Assembly: GCF_006569185.2 (NCBI RefSeq)
Contig: NZ_VIGC02000012.1
Coordinates: 62,001-126,000 of the forward strand
Source of the DNA: Litorilinea aerophila
GTDB taxonomy: Bacteria > Chloroflexota > Anaerolineae > Caldilineales > Caldilineaceae
Direction: 5' to 3'
Length of the DNA stretch: 64,000 bases
Each line of letters opens with the position of its first letter. Within the stretch, counting starts at the first letter, position 1. This document shows positions 7,932 to 16,022 of the stretch, piece after piece. The notes beneath the pieces are model-generated. The model did not search any database. It had not been told where the DNA came from and saw only the letters and a list, made by a program, of their open reading frames with translations. Both the position numbers and the translations under genes were made by a program.

Positions 7932-9317
7932 TCAGATGAAGCCCTGCTGGCGCCACTTCTCGAAGATGGGAACGATCTCCCCTTCTGCCCACGCCACCGC
8001 CTCTTCGGGCGTCATTTCCCCCCGGGCGGCCAGGGCAAACATGTTGGGAATGATGAAGGTGTCGAAGACCTCGCCGATGGCCGGGCTGGCCACCCCCGGA
8101 TAGCCCACGTTGGTCGCCCAATCCTGGGCGGTGGCCAGGATGGCGTATTTGTCCGGCGGATCGGCCTTGGGATCTTCGGCCACCAGGTCGGCCAGGTCGG
8201 GCACAGTTTCCGGGAAGGAGGGGAAGTTGTAGAACTCGCTCTTGATGAAGGCCGTCCGATAGTCGGCGGTCAGGTCCAACAGGAACTTCTTGGCGCCCTC
8301 CACATTCTCGCTGAAGTTCCAGATGGCGTAGACGCCCATCACGTGCTCCAGGCCGATGCGCCGCACCGGACCGGCAGGGGCCGACCAGAGGCCGATGTTG
8401 CGGGCCAGCTCCGGGTCGTCCTTTTCGGCCGTGCGCAGGGCGGAGATGGCGTTGAGGATGAGGGAGCCCCGGCCGCTGAGGAGGAAGCGGTTGTTGGAGG
8501 AGGCATCCCACGCCAGGACCTCGGGTTCCATGGCCTCCTGGAAGAGGGCCACGCCCATCTTCACCGCCTCCACCGTCTCCGGCGAGTTGATGACCACGTT
8601 GGCGTCCTCATCCTGGACGGACGAGCCGTAGGAATACATCAGGGCGCGCAGGGCCATGTTGGAGTCGATGTCTGGCGAAATGCCGATGCCCAGGGGGTGG
8701 CCCATCTCTTTCAACTTGCGGCCCACCCGCAGGATATCCTCCCAGGTGTCCGGCGTGGAACCGGGCTCGGCCTGCTCCCACAGGTCGGTGCGCCAGTGGA
8801 TGGGATCCGGTACCCAGTTGTCTGAAAAGCCGAACCATTTGTTGGTCTTGGGGTTGTAGGTGCTGGCCCGGGCCAGGGGATGCATCTGGCCGAAGCGGTT
8901 CTCCGCCTCCTCGATCACATCGGCGTGGTCGATCACTTCTGGCTCGAAGGCAGAGGGCGGGCTGATGAAACCGAAGAGGTCGTGCCCGCTCTGGGCGGCC
9001 ACCTCGGCCGAAGCGCGCGCCAGCAGCTCCGAGAAGGCGATGTGATCCACGATCACCTCGGTGTTGTTCTCCGCGCCCCACTGCTTGGTGAATTCGCCGT
9101 CGAACCACTCATCATAGGCCGGCACGAAGTGGCTCCACTGGATGATCTTCAGCGTGGTGGGCGCCGCGGCAGCCGGCGCAGATTCGGCCGCGCTGCCCGC
9201 CTCCCCGGCCGGGGGCGTAGCCACCGGCGCACAGGCAGCCAACCCGGTGACGGCCAGCCCTGCTCCTACTCCTCTCAGAAAGTCCCGTCTCGAAATGCGT
9301 CTGCGTTGGCGGTCCAT
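7932..9317 (-). CDS. Carbohydrate ABC transporter substrate-binding lipoprotein
   Basis: A 461-residue extracellular solute-binding protein of the sugar family. The N-terminus has a twin-arginine motif (SRRDFLRG) and then LAVTGLAAC, a lipobox, so export by Tat and lipid anchoring are expected. Mature features such as TLKIIQWSHFVPAYDEWFD and YGSSVQDEDANVVINSPE are typical of MalE-like binding proteins. It is the last gene of a three-gene minus-strand unit after two permeases, and it carries its own terminator. Substrate is unknown. No ATPase gene is adjacent, so the system probably shares a housekeeping MsmK/MalK-type ATPase encoded elsewhere, as many CUT1 transporters do. Confidence 0.9.
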   Translation of the reverse strand: MDRQRRRISRRDFLRGVGAGLAVTGLAACAPVATPPAGEAGSAAESAPAAAAPTTLKIIQWSHFVPAYDEWFDGEFTKQWGAENNTEVIVDHIAFSELLARASAEVAAQSGHDLFGFISPPSAFEPEVIDHADVIEEAENRFGQMHPLARASTYNPKTNKWFGFSDNWVPDPIHWRTDLWEQAEPGSTPDTWEDILRVGRKLKEMGHPLGIGISPDIDSNMALRALMYSYGSSVQDEDANVVINSPETVEAVKMGVALFQEAMEPEVLAWDASSNNRFLLSGRGSLILNAISALRTAEKDDPELARNIGLWSAPAGPVRRIGLEHVMGVYAIWNFSENVEGAKKFLLDLTADYRTAFIKSEFYNFPSFPETVPDLADLVAEDPKADPPDKYAILATAQDWATNVGYPGVASPAIGEVFDTFIIPNMFALAARGEMTPEEAVAWAEGEIVPIFEKWRQQGFI

Positions 9318-9417
9318 GGATATTCTCCTTTCGAAATCATCGAAAAACCCATGCTCCTGGAGAAACGAAAACCGATGGACAGAGAACCAGGCCGGGTTTG
9401 CCCCGGGGGACGCGCCC

Positions 9418-10260
9418 CTACTTCAGCGCGCCGCCGGTGATGCCGGCGATGAAACGGTCTAGAAAAGCGTTGTAGATCAGGGCGATGAAGACGCTGGGCA
9501 ACAGGGCCGCGGCCATCAGCGAGCCCCAGTAGAAGACATCGCCCCGGATCAGGTCCGTGGGCACCCCAACGCTGATGGTCTTGTGGGCCGAGGATGAGAT
9601 GAAGGTCAGGGCGTAGACGAACTCCTGGGTGGAGAGGGTGAAGGCGAAGATCACCGTGGTGAGGATACCCGAGATGGAAATGGGAAAGATGATGCGGACC
9701 AGCGCCCCCAGGCGGCTGCAACCGTCCACCAGCGCGGCATCCTCCAACTCCAGGGGAATGGATTTGAAGAAACCCATCATCAACCAGGTGCAGAAGGGCA
9801 CGGTAAAGGAGGGATAGACCAAAACCAGCGACCAGAGGGAATCCTGCAGCCCCAGCAGGCTGATGACCCGGGAGAGGGGAATGAAGAGCAGGGTGGGCGG
9901 AATCAGGTAGGCCAGGAAGATCATGATGGCCAGGCGTTCCCCCCAGCGGCCGATGAGGCGGGCCAGGCTGTAGCCCGCAGGCACGGCCAGCACTACGGTG
10001 ATGAGCACCACAATGATCCCCACCAGGCTGGTGTTCCCCAACCAGCGCACGTAAGGCGTGTTGAAAAAGAGCAGCCGGATGTGATCCAGGGTCGGTGGCT
10101 CGTTGAACAGGAATGGGTTGTTGGTTGGGTTATAGAGATCCCGGTTGGCCTTGAACGCGGTGATGACCATCCAGAAGAAGGGGAAGGCCGACAGCAGCGC
10201 AAAGCCGATGGCAATGCCATAGACCAGCAGGCGGGTGGCAAGCTTGCGGTTGAGGCTCAT
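9418..10260 (-). CDS. Carbohydrate ABC transporter permease (MalG type)
   Basis: A 280-residue inner-membrane protein with about six hydrophobic segments, beginning LLVYGIAIGFALLSAFPFFW. It has the EAA loop EDAALVDGCSRLGALVRIIFP that contacts the ATPase. It is the second permease of a CUT1 importer: the start at 10260 is one base from the stop of the upstream MalF-type gene, and the binding-protein gene follows after 100 bases. The C-terminus has the LMAAALLPSVFIALIYNAFLDRF pattern of MalG homologues. Substrate specificity cannot be inferred. Confidence 0.92.
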   Translation of the reverse strand: MSLNRKLATRLLVYGIAIGFALLSAFPFFWMVITAFKANRDLYNPTNNPFLFNEPPTLDHIRLLFFNTPYVRWLGNTSLVGIIVVLITVVLAVPAGYSLARLIGRWGERLAIMIFLAYLIPPTLLFIPLSRVISLLGLQDSLWSLVLVYPSFTVPFCTWLMMGFFKSIPLELEDAALVDGCSRLGALVRIIFPISISGILTTVIFAFTLSTQEFVYALTFISSSAHKTISVGVPTDLIRGDVFYWGSLMAAALLPSVFIALIYNAFLDRFIAGITGGALK

Positions 10261-10261
10261 G

Positions 10262-11200
10262 TCACACTCCCACGTCAGTCCGACTGGCCAGCCGCAACAT
10301 GAAGATGCTGGCGATCAAAAGCACCGGGAACAGGAACAGGGAAATGGCAGCGCCCTGGCCCAGATCGTTGGAGATGATACCGATCTGGAAGGCCCAGGAA
10401 GCCAGCACATGGGTGGCGTTGACCGGCGGCCCGCCCCGGGTGAGCACGTAGACCACGCCCATATCCGTGAAGGTGAAGACCACGCCGAAGAGCAGGGCCA
10501 CACTCATGATGGGCAGCATGAGGGGGATCAGGATGTGGACCAGCCGGGTCCAGAAATTGGCACCGTCCACCGCCGCCGCGTCCATCACATCCTGGGGAAT
10601 GGAGGTCATCCCCGCCAGCAGGATCACGGTGGCAAAGGGCAGCATCCGCCAGACGTGGACGAAGATCACCGCGGCCATGGCCAAATGCGGTTCGCCCAGC
10701 CACTGGGGAAAGTCGTAAGGCCCGATGATGTGGAGGGCCCGCAGCAGCCAGTTGACCACGCTGTACTGGGAGTCAAACATCCACTTCCAGCCGATGGTGC
10801 TGAGCGCGATGGGCGCGGCCCAGGGCAACAGGATCAAAAAACGCAACAGATTCCGCCCGCGGAACTGATTGGCCAGGGCCAGGGCCAGGATCTTGGCCAG
10901 CACCAACACCAACACCTGGGAGATGATGGTGAAGATGAACGTATTGGCCAGCGAGCGGCGAAACAGGGAACTCTGCAGGATGTCGATGTAGTTTTGCAGG
11001 CCCACGAAGCTGTAGTCAAAACGGCCGGCGATGGTGGTGTTGAGGCTGAGGTAGATGGCGTAAAAGAAAGGGACGCCGGTTAAGAGAAACACGAAGAGGA
11101 CGGCCGGCGCCAGCATCAGGATGCCCAGCAGCCGTTCACTATCCACCACATGCCTGAAATCGAACCGTCGGACTTGAGGTTTGGGTGCGACCGCTTCCAA
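10262..11200 (-). CDS. Carbohydrate ABC transporter permease (MalF type)
   Basis: A 312-residue permease with six predicted membrane spans and the EAA motif MDAAAVDGANFWTRLVHILIPLMLP. The first span LLGILMLAPAVLFVFLLTGVPFFYAIYLS is the classic UgpA/MalF entry. The start appears to be TTG at 11200, preceded by AGGAAAGGAAG at good spacing; no in-frame ATG lies near. It heads the three-gene operon with the MalG-type permease and binding lipoprotein. No clear promoter was seen in the AT-richer upstream DNA. Confidence 0.9.
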   Translation of the reverse strand: MEAVAPKPQVRRFDFRHVVDSERLLGILMLAPAVLFVFLLTGVPFFYAIYLSLNTTIAGRFDYSFVGLQNYIDILQSSLFRRSLANTFIFTIISQVLVLVLAKILALALANQFRGRNLLRFLILLPWAAPIALSTIGWKWMFDSQYSVVNWLLRALHIIGPYDFPQWLGEPHLAMAAVIFVHVWRMLPFATVILLAGMTSIPQDVMDAAAVDGANFWTRLVHILIPLMLPIMSVALLFGVVFTFTDMGVVYVLTRGGPPVNATHVLASWAFQIGIISNDLGQGAAISLFLFPVLLIASIFMLRLASRTDVGV

Positions 11201-11645
11201 GGTTTCTTCCTTTCCTCCCCCCTGAGTCCACTGCAGAAACCACGGACTTCACCACTTTCTTTACACTTGGGTTCAGCCACAGATTCCATAGAAAACACGG
11301 ATTACACAGATCGAGCTGGATAAAAATCTGTGTTCATCTGTGGGCTCTGTGATCGAATTCAATCTGCAAAGGTGGTGACAGATTTCGCCAGATTTCTCGC
11401 TGGGAGTCCTCTGCGCCTGCTGCGTTTCTGCGGTAAAAGAACGCCTTTTGCAGGGGAATCAAAAAAGAAAAACACCGACAACCAAGATGCAACCACCAGA
11501 TACGACCAATGTGAGGGAATGGAACCGGGCCTGAAGCCAGAACCTGACCGGCAGACAGGAACCCACGTGGGGAAGATGTAGGAGGGCAGTCAGTTGGTTC
11601 CTGCCAGGACACCGTTGAAGACGGTGTCAGGGAGCCACAAGTCAG
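11201..11645. other. Non-coding, AT-richer intergenic DNA with a dispersed repeat
   Basis: About 445 bases with no convincing gene on either strand. It contains phrases such as CTCTGCGCCTGCTGCG and, at 11435-11456, a motif ending CGCCTTTTGCAGGGG. A near-identical motif lies at 41411-41432 in another intergenic region. It looks like degenerate dispersed-repeat DNA. Confidence 0.5.
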
Positions 11646-11718
11646 CACCCCCTCCAGGATTCGAACCTGGGACCCACAGATTAGAAGTCTGTTGCTCTAT
11701 CCACTGAGCTAAGGGGGC
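11646..11718 (-). tRNA. tRNA-Arg (anticodon TCT)
   Basis: The minus strand folds into a complete cloverleaf. The acceptor stem is GCCCCCT/AGGGGGT with a G-T first pair. The D arm contains AGCTCAGTGGATAGAGC. The anticodon stem-loop CAGACTTCTAATCTG has TCT centred. The T arm has GGTTCGAATCC. The discriminator base is G and CCA is not encoded, consistent with a need for CCA addition (see the nucleotidyltransferase at 704). Confidence 0.96.
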
Positions 11719-11739
11719 AGGACGACACCTTTCAGCGCG

Positions 11740-11768
11740 ATTGTAGCCAACATCCCGGCGAAAGTCAA
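11740..11768 (-). promoter_or_regulatory. Promoter of tRNA-Arg
   Basis: Minus strand TTGACT (11768-11763), 17 bases, TACAAT (11745-11740). Transcription would start about 15 bases before the mature tRNA 5' end. Confidence 0.75.
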
Positions 11769-11818
11769 AAAACAGCCGTTTTACCCTGGACACCGCCCCT
11801 GCCCACAGCGACCTGACC

Positions 11819-11847
11819 TTGCCAACATCTGCCGCTCCGGGTATACT
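11819..11847 (+). promoter_or_regulatory. gcvT: Promoter of the glycine riboswitch-gcvT-gcvH unit
   Basis: TTGCCA (11819-11824), 17 bases, TATACT (11842-11847). The predicted start falls about 30 bases before the first aptamer stem. Confidence 0.75.
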
Positions 11848-11881
11848 GGCCCTGCAAAACCAGGATCGACAGCCGTTTGAA

Positions 11882-12070
11882 GAACACGAGAGAGCGCCTC
11901 CCAAAAGCCACCGGCCTGGGAGGCCGCCGAAGGTGCAAGCGCCATTCGCCACCCGAGGGATGGCGTGACTCTCTCAGGCAAAAGGATCGTGTTCGGACGG
12001 AACTCTGGAGAGAGCTCGCTGCAGGCGAGTCGCCGACGGGGATGAAACTCTCAGGCGCCAGGACAGAGTG
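11882..12070 (+). promoter_or_regulatory. Tandem glycine riboswitch
   Basis: Two glycine aptamers in series. Aptamer 1 has P1 arms GAACACGA (11882-11889) and TCGTGTTC (11987-11994), with the conserved core GCCGAAGGTGCAAGCGCC and CTCTCAGGCAAAAGGA. After a linker of about seven bases, aptamer 2 has P1 ACTCTG (12002-12007) with CAGAGT (12064-12069). Its core is CGCCGACGGGGATGAAACTCTCAGGC. This is the established arrangement upstream of glycine cleavage genes. Its final strand overlaps the 5' arm of a terminator at 12065, so ligand binding and termination are mutually exclusive, which fits an ON switch. Confidence 0.96.
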
Positions 12071-12104
12071 GACACCGGGTAACTTCCTGGTATCCACTCT
12101 TTTT
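12065..12104 (+). terminator. Riboswitch expression-platform terminator
   Basis: AGAGTGGA (12065-12072) pairs with TCCACTCT (12093-12100), extended by an inner CCGGG/CCTGG stem and followed by TTTTT. The 5' arm shares bases with P1 of the second glycine aptamer, which explains ligand control. Confidence 0.9.
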
Positions 12105-12171
12105 GATTGGCGCCTGGATGAAACAGCGCCTGTCTGGCCTGGACAGGGCCACCCACAGAAAGGACGACGGC

Positions 12172-13263
12172 ATGCAACGAACCCGCCTCTACGCAACCCA
12201 CGTGGCCATGGGCGCCCGCATGGTGGACTTCGCGGGCTGGGAACTGCCGGTTCAATACCCTTCCGGCCCCACAGCCGAACACCACGCAGTCCGCAACGCA
12301 GCCGGCCTCTTCGACATCGACCACATGGGCCAGTTCGAGCTGCGGGGACCCGACGCCGAAGCCTTCCTCCAGCTGGTCCAGGTCTACGATGTAGCCGCCA
12401 TGCAGCCCTACGACGCCCATTACAGCCTGCTCACCTATGCCGACGGCACCATCGTGGACGACATCTTCCTCTACCGCCTCCCGGAACGCTGGCTGGTGGT
12501 GGTCAACGCGGCCAACCGGGCCAAAGACCTGGCCTGGCTCCAGGCCCACCTGAACGGCTTCCAGGTCACCCTGGACGACATTTCGGACACCACCTACATG
12601 CTGGCCCTGCAGGGGCCCAAAGCCGAAGCCATCCTTCAACGGTTGACCCCCGCGGACCTGGCCTCCATGCCCGCACGCACGGCCCGGGAAACCACCCTGG
12701 ACGGCGTCCCGGTGCTCTTGGGGCGCACCGGCTACACGGGCGAAGACGGCTTCGAGATCTACGCACCCGACGCCCAGGCAGAACACCTCTGGCAGCGCAT
12801 CCTGGAAGCCGGTGCCGACGATGGCCTCCTGGCCTGCGGCCTGGCCGCCCGGGACAGCCTCCGCTTCGAGGCCTGCCTCCCCCTCTACGGCCATGAAATC
12901 GACGCCGCCACCAATCCCCTGGAAGCCCGGCTGGGCTGGGTCATCGACTGGGGCCACGACTTCATCGGCCGGGAGGCCCTGCTGAAAGTCCGGCTGGAAG
13001 AGCCCCAGCGGCTGCTGATCGGCTTCGAAATGCTAGACCGGGCCGTCCCCCGCCAGGGATACCCCATCGCGGTGGATGGGGAGGTGGTGGGCCACGTGAC
13101 CACCGGCATGAAAAGCCCAACCCTGGACAAATTCCTGGGGCTGGGGTACGTGCCCCGACAGCACAGCAAACTTGGCACCGAGCTGGAGATCCTGGTGCGG
13201 GGCACCCCTCGCCGGGCCCGGGTGGTCAGGCGCCCCTTCTACAAGCCCCGCTACAAGGGGTAA
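12172..13263 (+). CDS. gcvT: Glycine cleavage system T protein (aminomethyltransferase)
   Basis: A 363-residue protein that transfers the methylene group from lipoyl-bound aminomethyl on GcvH to tetrahydrofolate, releasing ammonia. Family blocks include [82 protein letters not shown] and [13 protein letters not shown]. The ATG at 12172 has AAAGGA eight bases upstream and lies after the riboswitch terminator. The frame extends upstream into the riboswitch region, which is not coding. gcvH follows after 94 bases; gcvP is not in the window. Confidence 0.96.
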   Translation: MQRTRLYATHVAMGARMVDFAGWELPVQYPSGPTAEHHAVRNAAGLFDIDHMGQFELRGPDAEAFLQLVQVYDVAAMQPYDAHYSLLTYADGTIVDDIFLYRLPERWLVVVNAANRAKDLAWLQAHLNGFQVTLDDISDTTYMLALQGPKAEAILQRLTPADLASMPARTARETTLDGVPVLLGRTGYTGEDGFEIYAPDAQAEHLWQRILEAGADDGLLACGLAARDSLRFEACLPLYGHEIDAATNPLEARLGWVIDWGHDFIGREALLKVRLEEPQRLLIGFEMLDRAVPRQGYPIAVDGEVVGHVTTGMKSPTLDKFLGLGYVPRQHSKLGTELEILVRGTPRRARVVRRPFYKPRYKG

Positions 13264-13357
13264 ACGACGCCGCAAAGAAACGCCCCGCCAGGGCGGCACC
13301 GAACCCAACGCTTTCAGGTCACAATCCATTGCATGCACCATGACAGGAGACGAAACC

Positions 13358-13759
13358 ATGGCGGACTACCAACTGGACAGCAACGCCAAGTACGCTCGGA
13401 CCCACGAATGGGTTCGCATCGAAGATGGGCTCGCGGTGGTGGGCATCAGCGACGCAGCCCAGGACATGCTCAGCGACGTGGTCTATGTGGAGCTGCCCCA
13501 GGAAGGGGACGAGGTGGAAGCGGGCCAGGAGGTGGCCGTGGTGGAATCGGTCAAGGCCGCCGAGGATGTGATCGCGCCGGTCAGCGGCAAGGTGGTTGCG
13601 GTCAACCGCGCCCTGGAGGATAAACCGGAGCTGGTCAACGAGCAGCCCTACCAGGCCTGGTTCTTCAAGCTGGAGCCCACAGCCGCGTTGGAAGAGGAGC
13701 TGGCACAGCTCATGTCGCCCGAGGAATACGACCGCTTCGTCGACGAAGAGTCCCATTGA
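13358..13759 (+). CDS. gcvH: Glycine cleavage system H protein (lipoyl carrier)
   Basis: A 133-residue lipoyl-domain protein that shuttles the aminomethyl group between the P, T and L proteins. The lipoylation site is the lysine in VVESVKAAEDV, followed by PVSGKVVAVNRAL and YQAWFFKLEP. The ATG at 13358 is preceded by AGGAGA with seven-base spacing. Lipoyl synthase (lipA) lies at 26.4 kb. The next gene begins with a TTG that overlaps the gcvH stop (TTGA), so translation may be coupled. Confidence 0.96.
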   Translation: MADYQLDSNAKYARTHEWVRIEDGLAVVGISDAAQDMLSDVVYVELPQEGDEVEAGQEVAVVESVKAAEDVIAPVSGKVVAVNRALEDKPELVNEQPYQAWFFKLEPTAALEEELAQLMSPEEYDRFVDEESH

Positions 13760-15042
13760 GGCGTTGTTCCCATCCGTTCAGTCGATATCTGGTCCTGCTG
13801 GCCCTTCTGGCCGGGCTCACGGCCGGCTGTCGCGCCCTGCCCCTGGAGATCCCCCTGCCCGACTTTCTGGCACGCCAGGAAGCAGCCCAGGAGGAGCCGA
13901 TCCAGCTGCGTTGGGGAGGGGGGGCCACATCTCCAGGAGAGCGGGAACTGATTCAGGCACAGCTGGCCCGGTTCCAGGCCACAGAGGAGCGCATTACTGT
14001 GGAGGCCCGGTGGACAGACAACCTGGCCGAGACCCTGCCGGGTGCCCAGGCCACGGGCGAGGCGCCCGACGTTTTTCTGGCCACCGGCAACCTGCTCCCC
14101 CAACTGGTGGCCGACCAGGCCCTGGTGATCCTCCCCAACGACTGGATTCCAGCCGCCGACCTGTACCCGGGCCTGGAAGGGGCCTGGCTGCAGCGGGGCA
14201 CGACGGCCTGCCTGCCCCGGGATCTTGCCACCCTGGCCCTGGTGTACAACCGGGAGCGCTTTGACAGCGCCGGGTTGACCTACCCGGACAGTAGCTGGGG
14301 CTGGCAGGAGCTCTACAACGCGGCCGCCGCCCTGACGGATGCCAACAACGGCCTGTACGGCCTGGTGCTGGCTGCCGATATCAGCCGCTGGCTGCCCTTC
14401 GTCTACCAGGCAGGAGGCCGTCTGCTCAGCGCCGACGGCCAGACCCTGGCCCTCCACAGCCCGGAGGCCCTGACGGCCACTGAGTTTTTCCTCTCCCTCT
14501 TCCAGGAGGGGCTGGCAGTGACTCCCGACCAACTGGACAGCACCTGGAACGGTGAAGGCTTTGGCCGGGGACGGGCCGCCATGACCCTTGAAGCGAACTG
14601 GATCGTCTCCTACCTGGCTGCGGAGTTCCCAGAGCTGCGCTATGGGGTGGCTGAACTGCCGGCGGGGCCGGCGGGACGGGCTACCCTGGCCTTCACCACC
14701 TGCTACGCCGTGGCCGCGTCCAGCCCCCACCGGAACGAGGCCGTGGCCCTGGCCGATTTCCTGAGCCAGCCCGGACATCTGGCCGAATGGGCAGAACACA
14801 CCCTGCACCTACCCGGCCGGCGGACCCTCCTGCCCAGCTGGCGGGCCGCTCACCCCGACCTGGATGCCTTTGCCCGAGGAGTTGACTACGGGCAGCTCTG
14901 GCAATTGCCGTCCCCCCTCCAGGGGCTGATCCCCCTGGCCAACAGCGACCTGCAGGCCGCCATGGACGGCGACCTGACCGCGCAGGAGTTCCTGGACCAG
15001 CTGAACGCCCGGGGGCAGCGCGCCCTGGGCACAGGCCCCTGA
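13756..15042 (+). CDS. Extracellular solute-binding lipoprotein (family 1)
   Basis: A 428-residue binding protein with a signal peptide ending in the lipobox LLAGLTAGC, so a lipid-anchored extracellular protein is expected. The body resembles sugar-type binding proteins: NVFLATGNLLPQL-like region, PRDLATLALVYNRERFDSAGL, YPDSSWGWQELYNAAAAL and AAMTLEANWIVSYL. The TTG start overlaps the gcvH stop in TTGA; there is no in-frame ATG close by and the hydrophobic leader starts right after. No permease genes are adjacent, so its transport partner is elsewhere. Its position under glycine riboswitch control is unusual and may be read-through rather than shared function. Confidence 0.82.
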   Translation: MRRCSHPFSRYLVLLALLAGLTAGCRALPLEIPLPDFLARQEAAQEEPIQLRWGGGATSPGERELIQAQLARFQATEERITVEARWTDNLAETLPGAQATGEAPDVFLATGNLLPQLVADQALVILPNDWIPAADLYPGLEGAWLQRGTTACLPRDLATLALVYNRERFDSAGLTYPDSSWGWQELYNAAAALTDANNGLYGLVLAADISRWLPFVYQAGGRLLSADGQTLALHSPEALTATEFFLSLFQEGLAVTPDQLDSTWNGEGFGRGRAAMTLEANWIVSYLAAEFPELRYGVAELPAGPAGRATLAFTTCYAVAASSPHRNEAVALADFLSQPGHLAEWAEHTLHLPGRRTLLPSWRAAHPDLDAFARGVDYGQLWQLPSPLQGLIPLANSDLQAAMDGDLTAQEFLDQLNARGQRALGTGP

Positions 15043-15123
15043 CAGGGCGTCCCCGACCATCCCTCCGACGCGGTGGAACGCCGATGAAACCGCAGGAGCG
15101 CCGGGAACGTGCAAAGCTCCCCA

Positions 15124-15156
15124 ATAAAAAAGGCCCCGGCGCCAAACCGGGACCTT
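15124..15156 (-). terminator. Terminator of the minus-strand SdrD-like gene
   Basis: AAGGCCCCGG (15130-15139) pairs with CCGGGACCTT (15147-15156) with one mismatch. On the minus strand the stem is followed by a run of six T. It sits about 60 bases past the stop at 15216. Confidence 0.75.
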
Positions 15157-15215
15157 GAAGAGGCCACCCCGACGGGCACACCAGCGCCCGTCGCTCCAGA
15201 TAACTGATGCCGAGC

Positions 15216-15695
15216 CTACCGCACCACCACCGGCAGATAGAGCGCAGTGCTCACATCCAGCAGGAATTCCGAAGCGATGGTCACCTCATCCAGGATGATC
15301 ACCTGGGCATTGGCCTCCCCGTTCCGTTCTGACCAGATGCGATAGGTGCCGGGTTCCAGGTTGCGAAAGACAAACTGGCCGGCCTGGTCAGTCACCTCCA
15401 CCATGATGGGCCGCCAATCTTCCGACTGCTGAGGCCAGGCCTCCAAAAACACCGGCGTATCCGCGGCCACAGGTTCGCCCACATCCAGCCTGCCATTCTG
15501 GTTCAGATCGGACCAGACCACGCCCGACAAAACCAGCCCCCCTGCTTCAGCGGCCTGAACGTGGCCGGGCTGCCCCACAGCCAGCAACAAAAGTGCCAGA
15601 CCGACCCAGGCCAGCCAGCGAAAACGGGCGCTCCGCCTGCGGGCTTCTCTCGTCCTCTGGGTTAACTGCTGGAGATAATGATTTCGGCTCTGCAT
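15216..15695 (-). CDS. Secreted SdrD B-like domain protein with LPVVVR tail
   Basis: A 159-residue exported protein. After a basic N-terminus, one hydrophobic stretch (WLAWVGLALLLLAVGQP) and a likely cleavage near VQAAEA, the mature part has the SdrD B/Cna-B-like pattern GVVWSDLNQNGRLDVGEP and VTDQAGQFVFRNLEPGTYRIW. DxNxNG loops of this kind usually bind calcium in related folds. The C-terminus ends ALYLPVVVR, closely similar to the end of the neighbouring metalloprotease (YVFLPLVER), which suggests a shared surface-sorting or assembly tail. Role beyond a surface protein is unknown. Confidence 0.75.
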   Translation of the reverse strand: MQSRNHYLQQLTQRTREARRRSARFRWLAWVGLALLLLAVGQPGHVQAAEAGGLVLSGVVWSDLNQNGRLDVGEPVAADTPVFLEAWPQQSEDWRPIMVEVTDQAGQFVFRNLEPGTYRIWSERNGEANAQVIILDEVTIASEFLLDVSTALYLPVVVR

Positions 15696-16022
15696 GTGTC
15701 ACCTCTGTCTGTCTGCCTTGTGGCCGCTCTGCTCCATCCCGGAGCGCGTCTGTCTCTCCGTGGCTGTCACCCGGCAGGGTAACAGCTTTTGCTGTCCCCA
15801 ATATATCCCAATTTTGCCGTTTGAAAGCCGTCAAAATGCTGTCAAAATGGCCATGAAGCAGGCAGAAAGACAGGAACGGCACCGTTTCGGTGCCGTTCCT
15901 GTCAAAAACATTTCCAGATGGGGAGTGGGTCAGAGATATTGTTCAAGCTCGTCGGTGCAGGATGGAGGGGCAGGACATGCCCTGTCCGTGACTCCGACGA
16001 TTGCGAACCATGCCCGAATCGG
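15696..16022. other. Intergenic region between two secreted-protein genes
   Basis: About 330 bases without a gene. It holds a 16-base inverted repeat (15869-15903) and a direct repeat of GTCAAAATG (15832-15848). A phrase near 15947, TTCAAGCTCGTCGG, is echoed near 51838. Confidence 0.5.
15869..15903 (-). terminator. Long perfect hairpin downstream of the metalloprotease gene
   Basis: Perfect 16-base arms (15869-15884 and 15888-15903) around a TTT loop, starting GACAGGAACGGCACCG. On the minus strand it is followed by TTTCT, so it can end transcription of the gene that stops at 16023. Confidence 0.65.

Noticed and set aside
11868-11890. Possible tRNA-Sec from a TTCAAA anticodon-like string on the minus strand
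   Set aside because: The flanking bases do not pair as an anticodon stem and the string lies at the start of the glycine riboswitch.
12103-12171. gcvT start at 12103
   Set aside because: That codon lies in the riboswitch terminator T-run; the ATG at 12172 has a good ribosome site and family-matching N-terminus.
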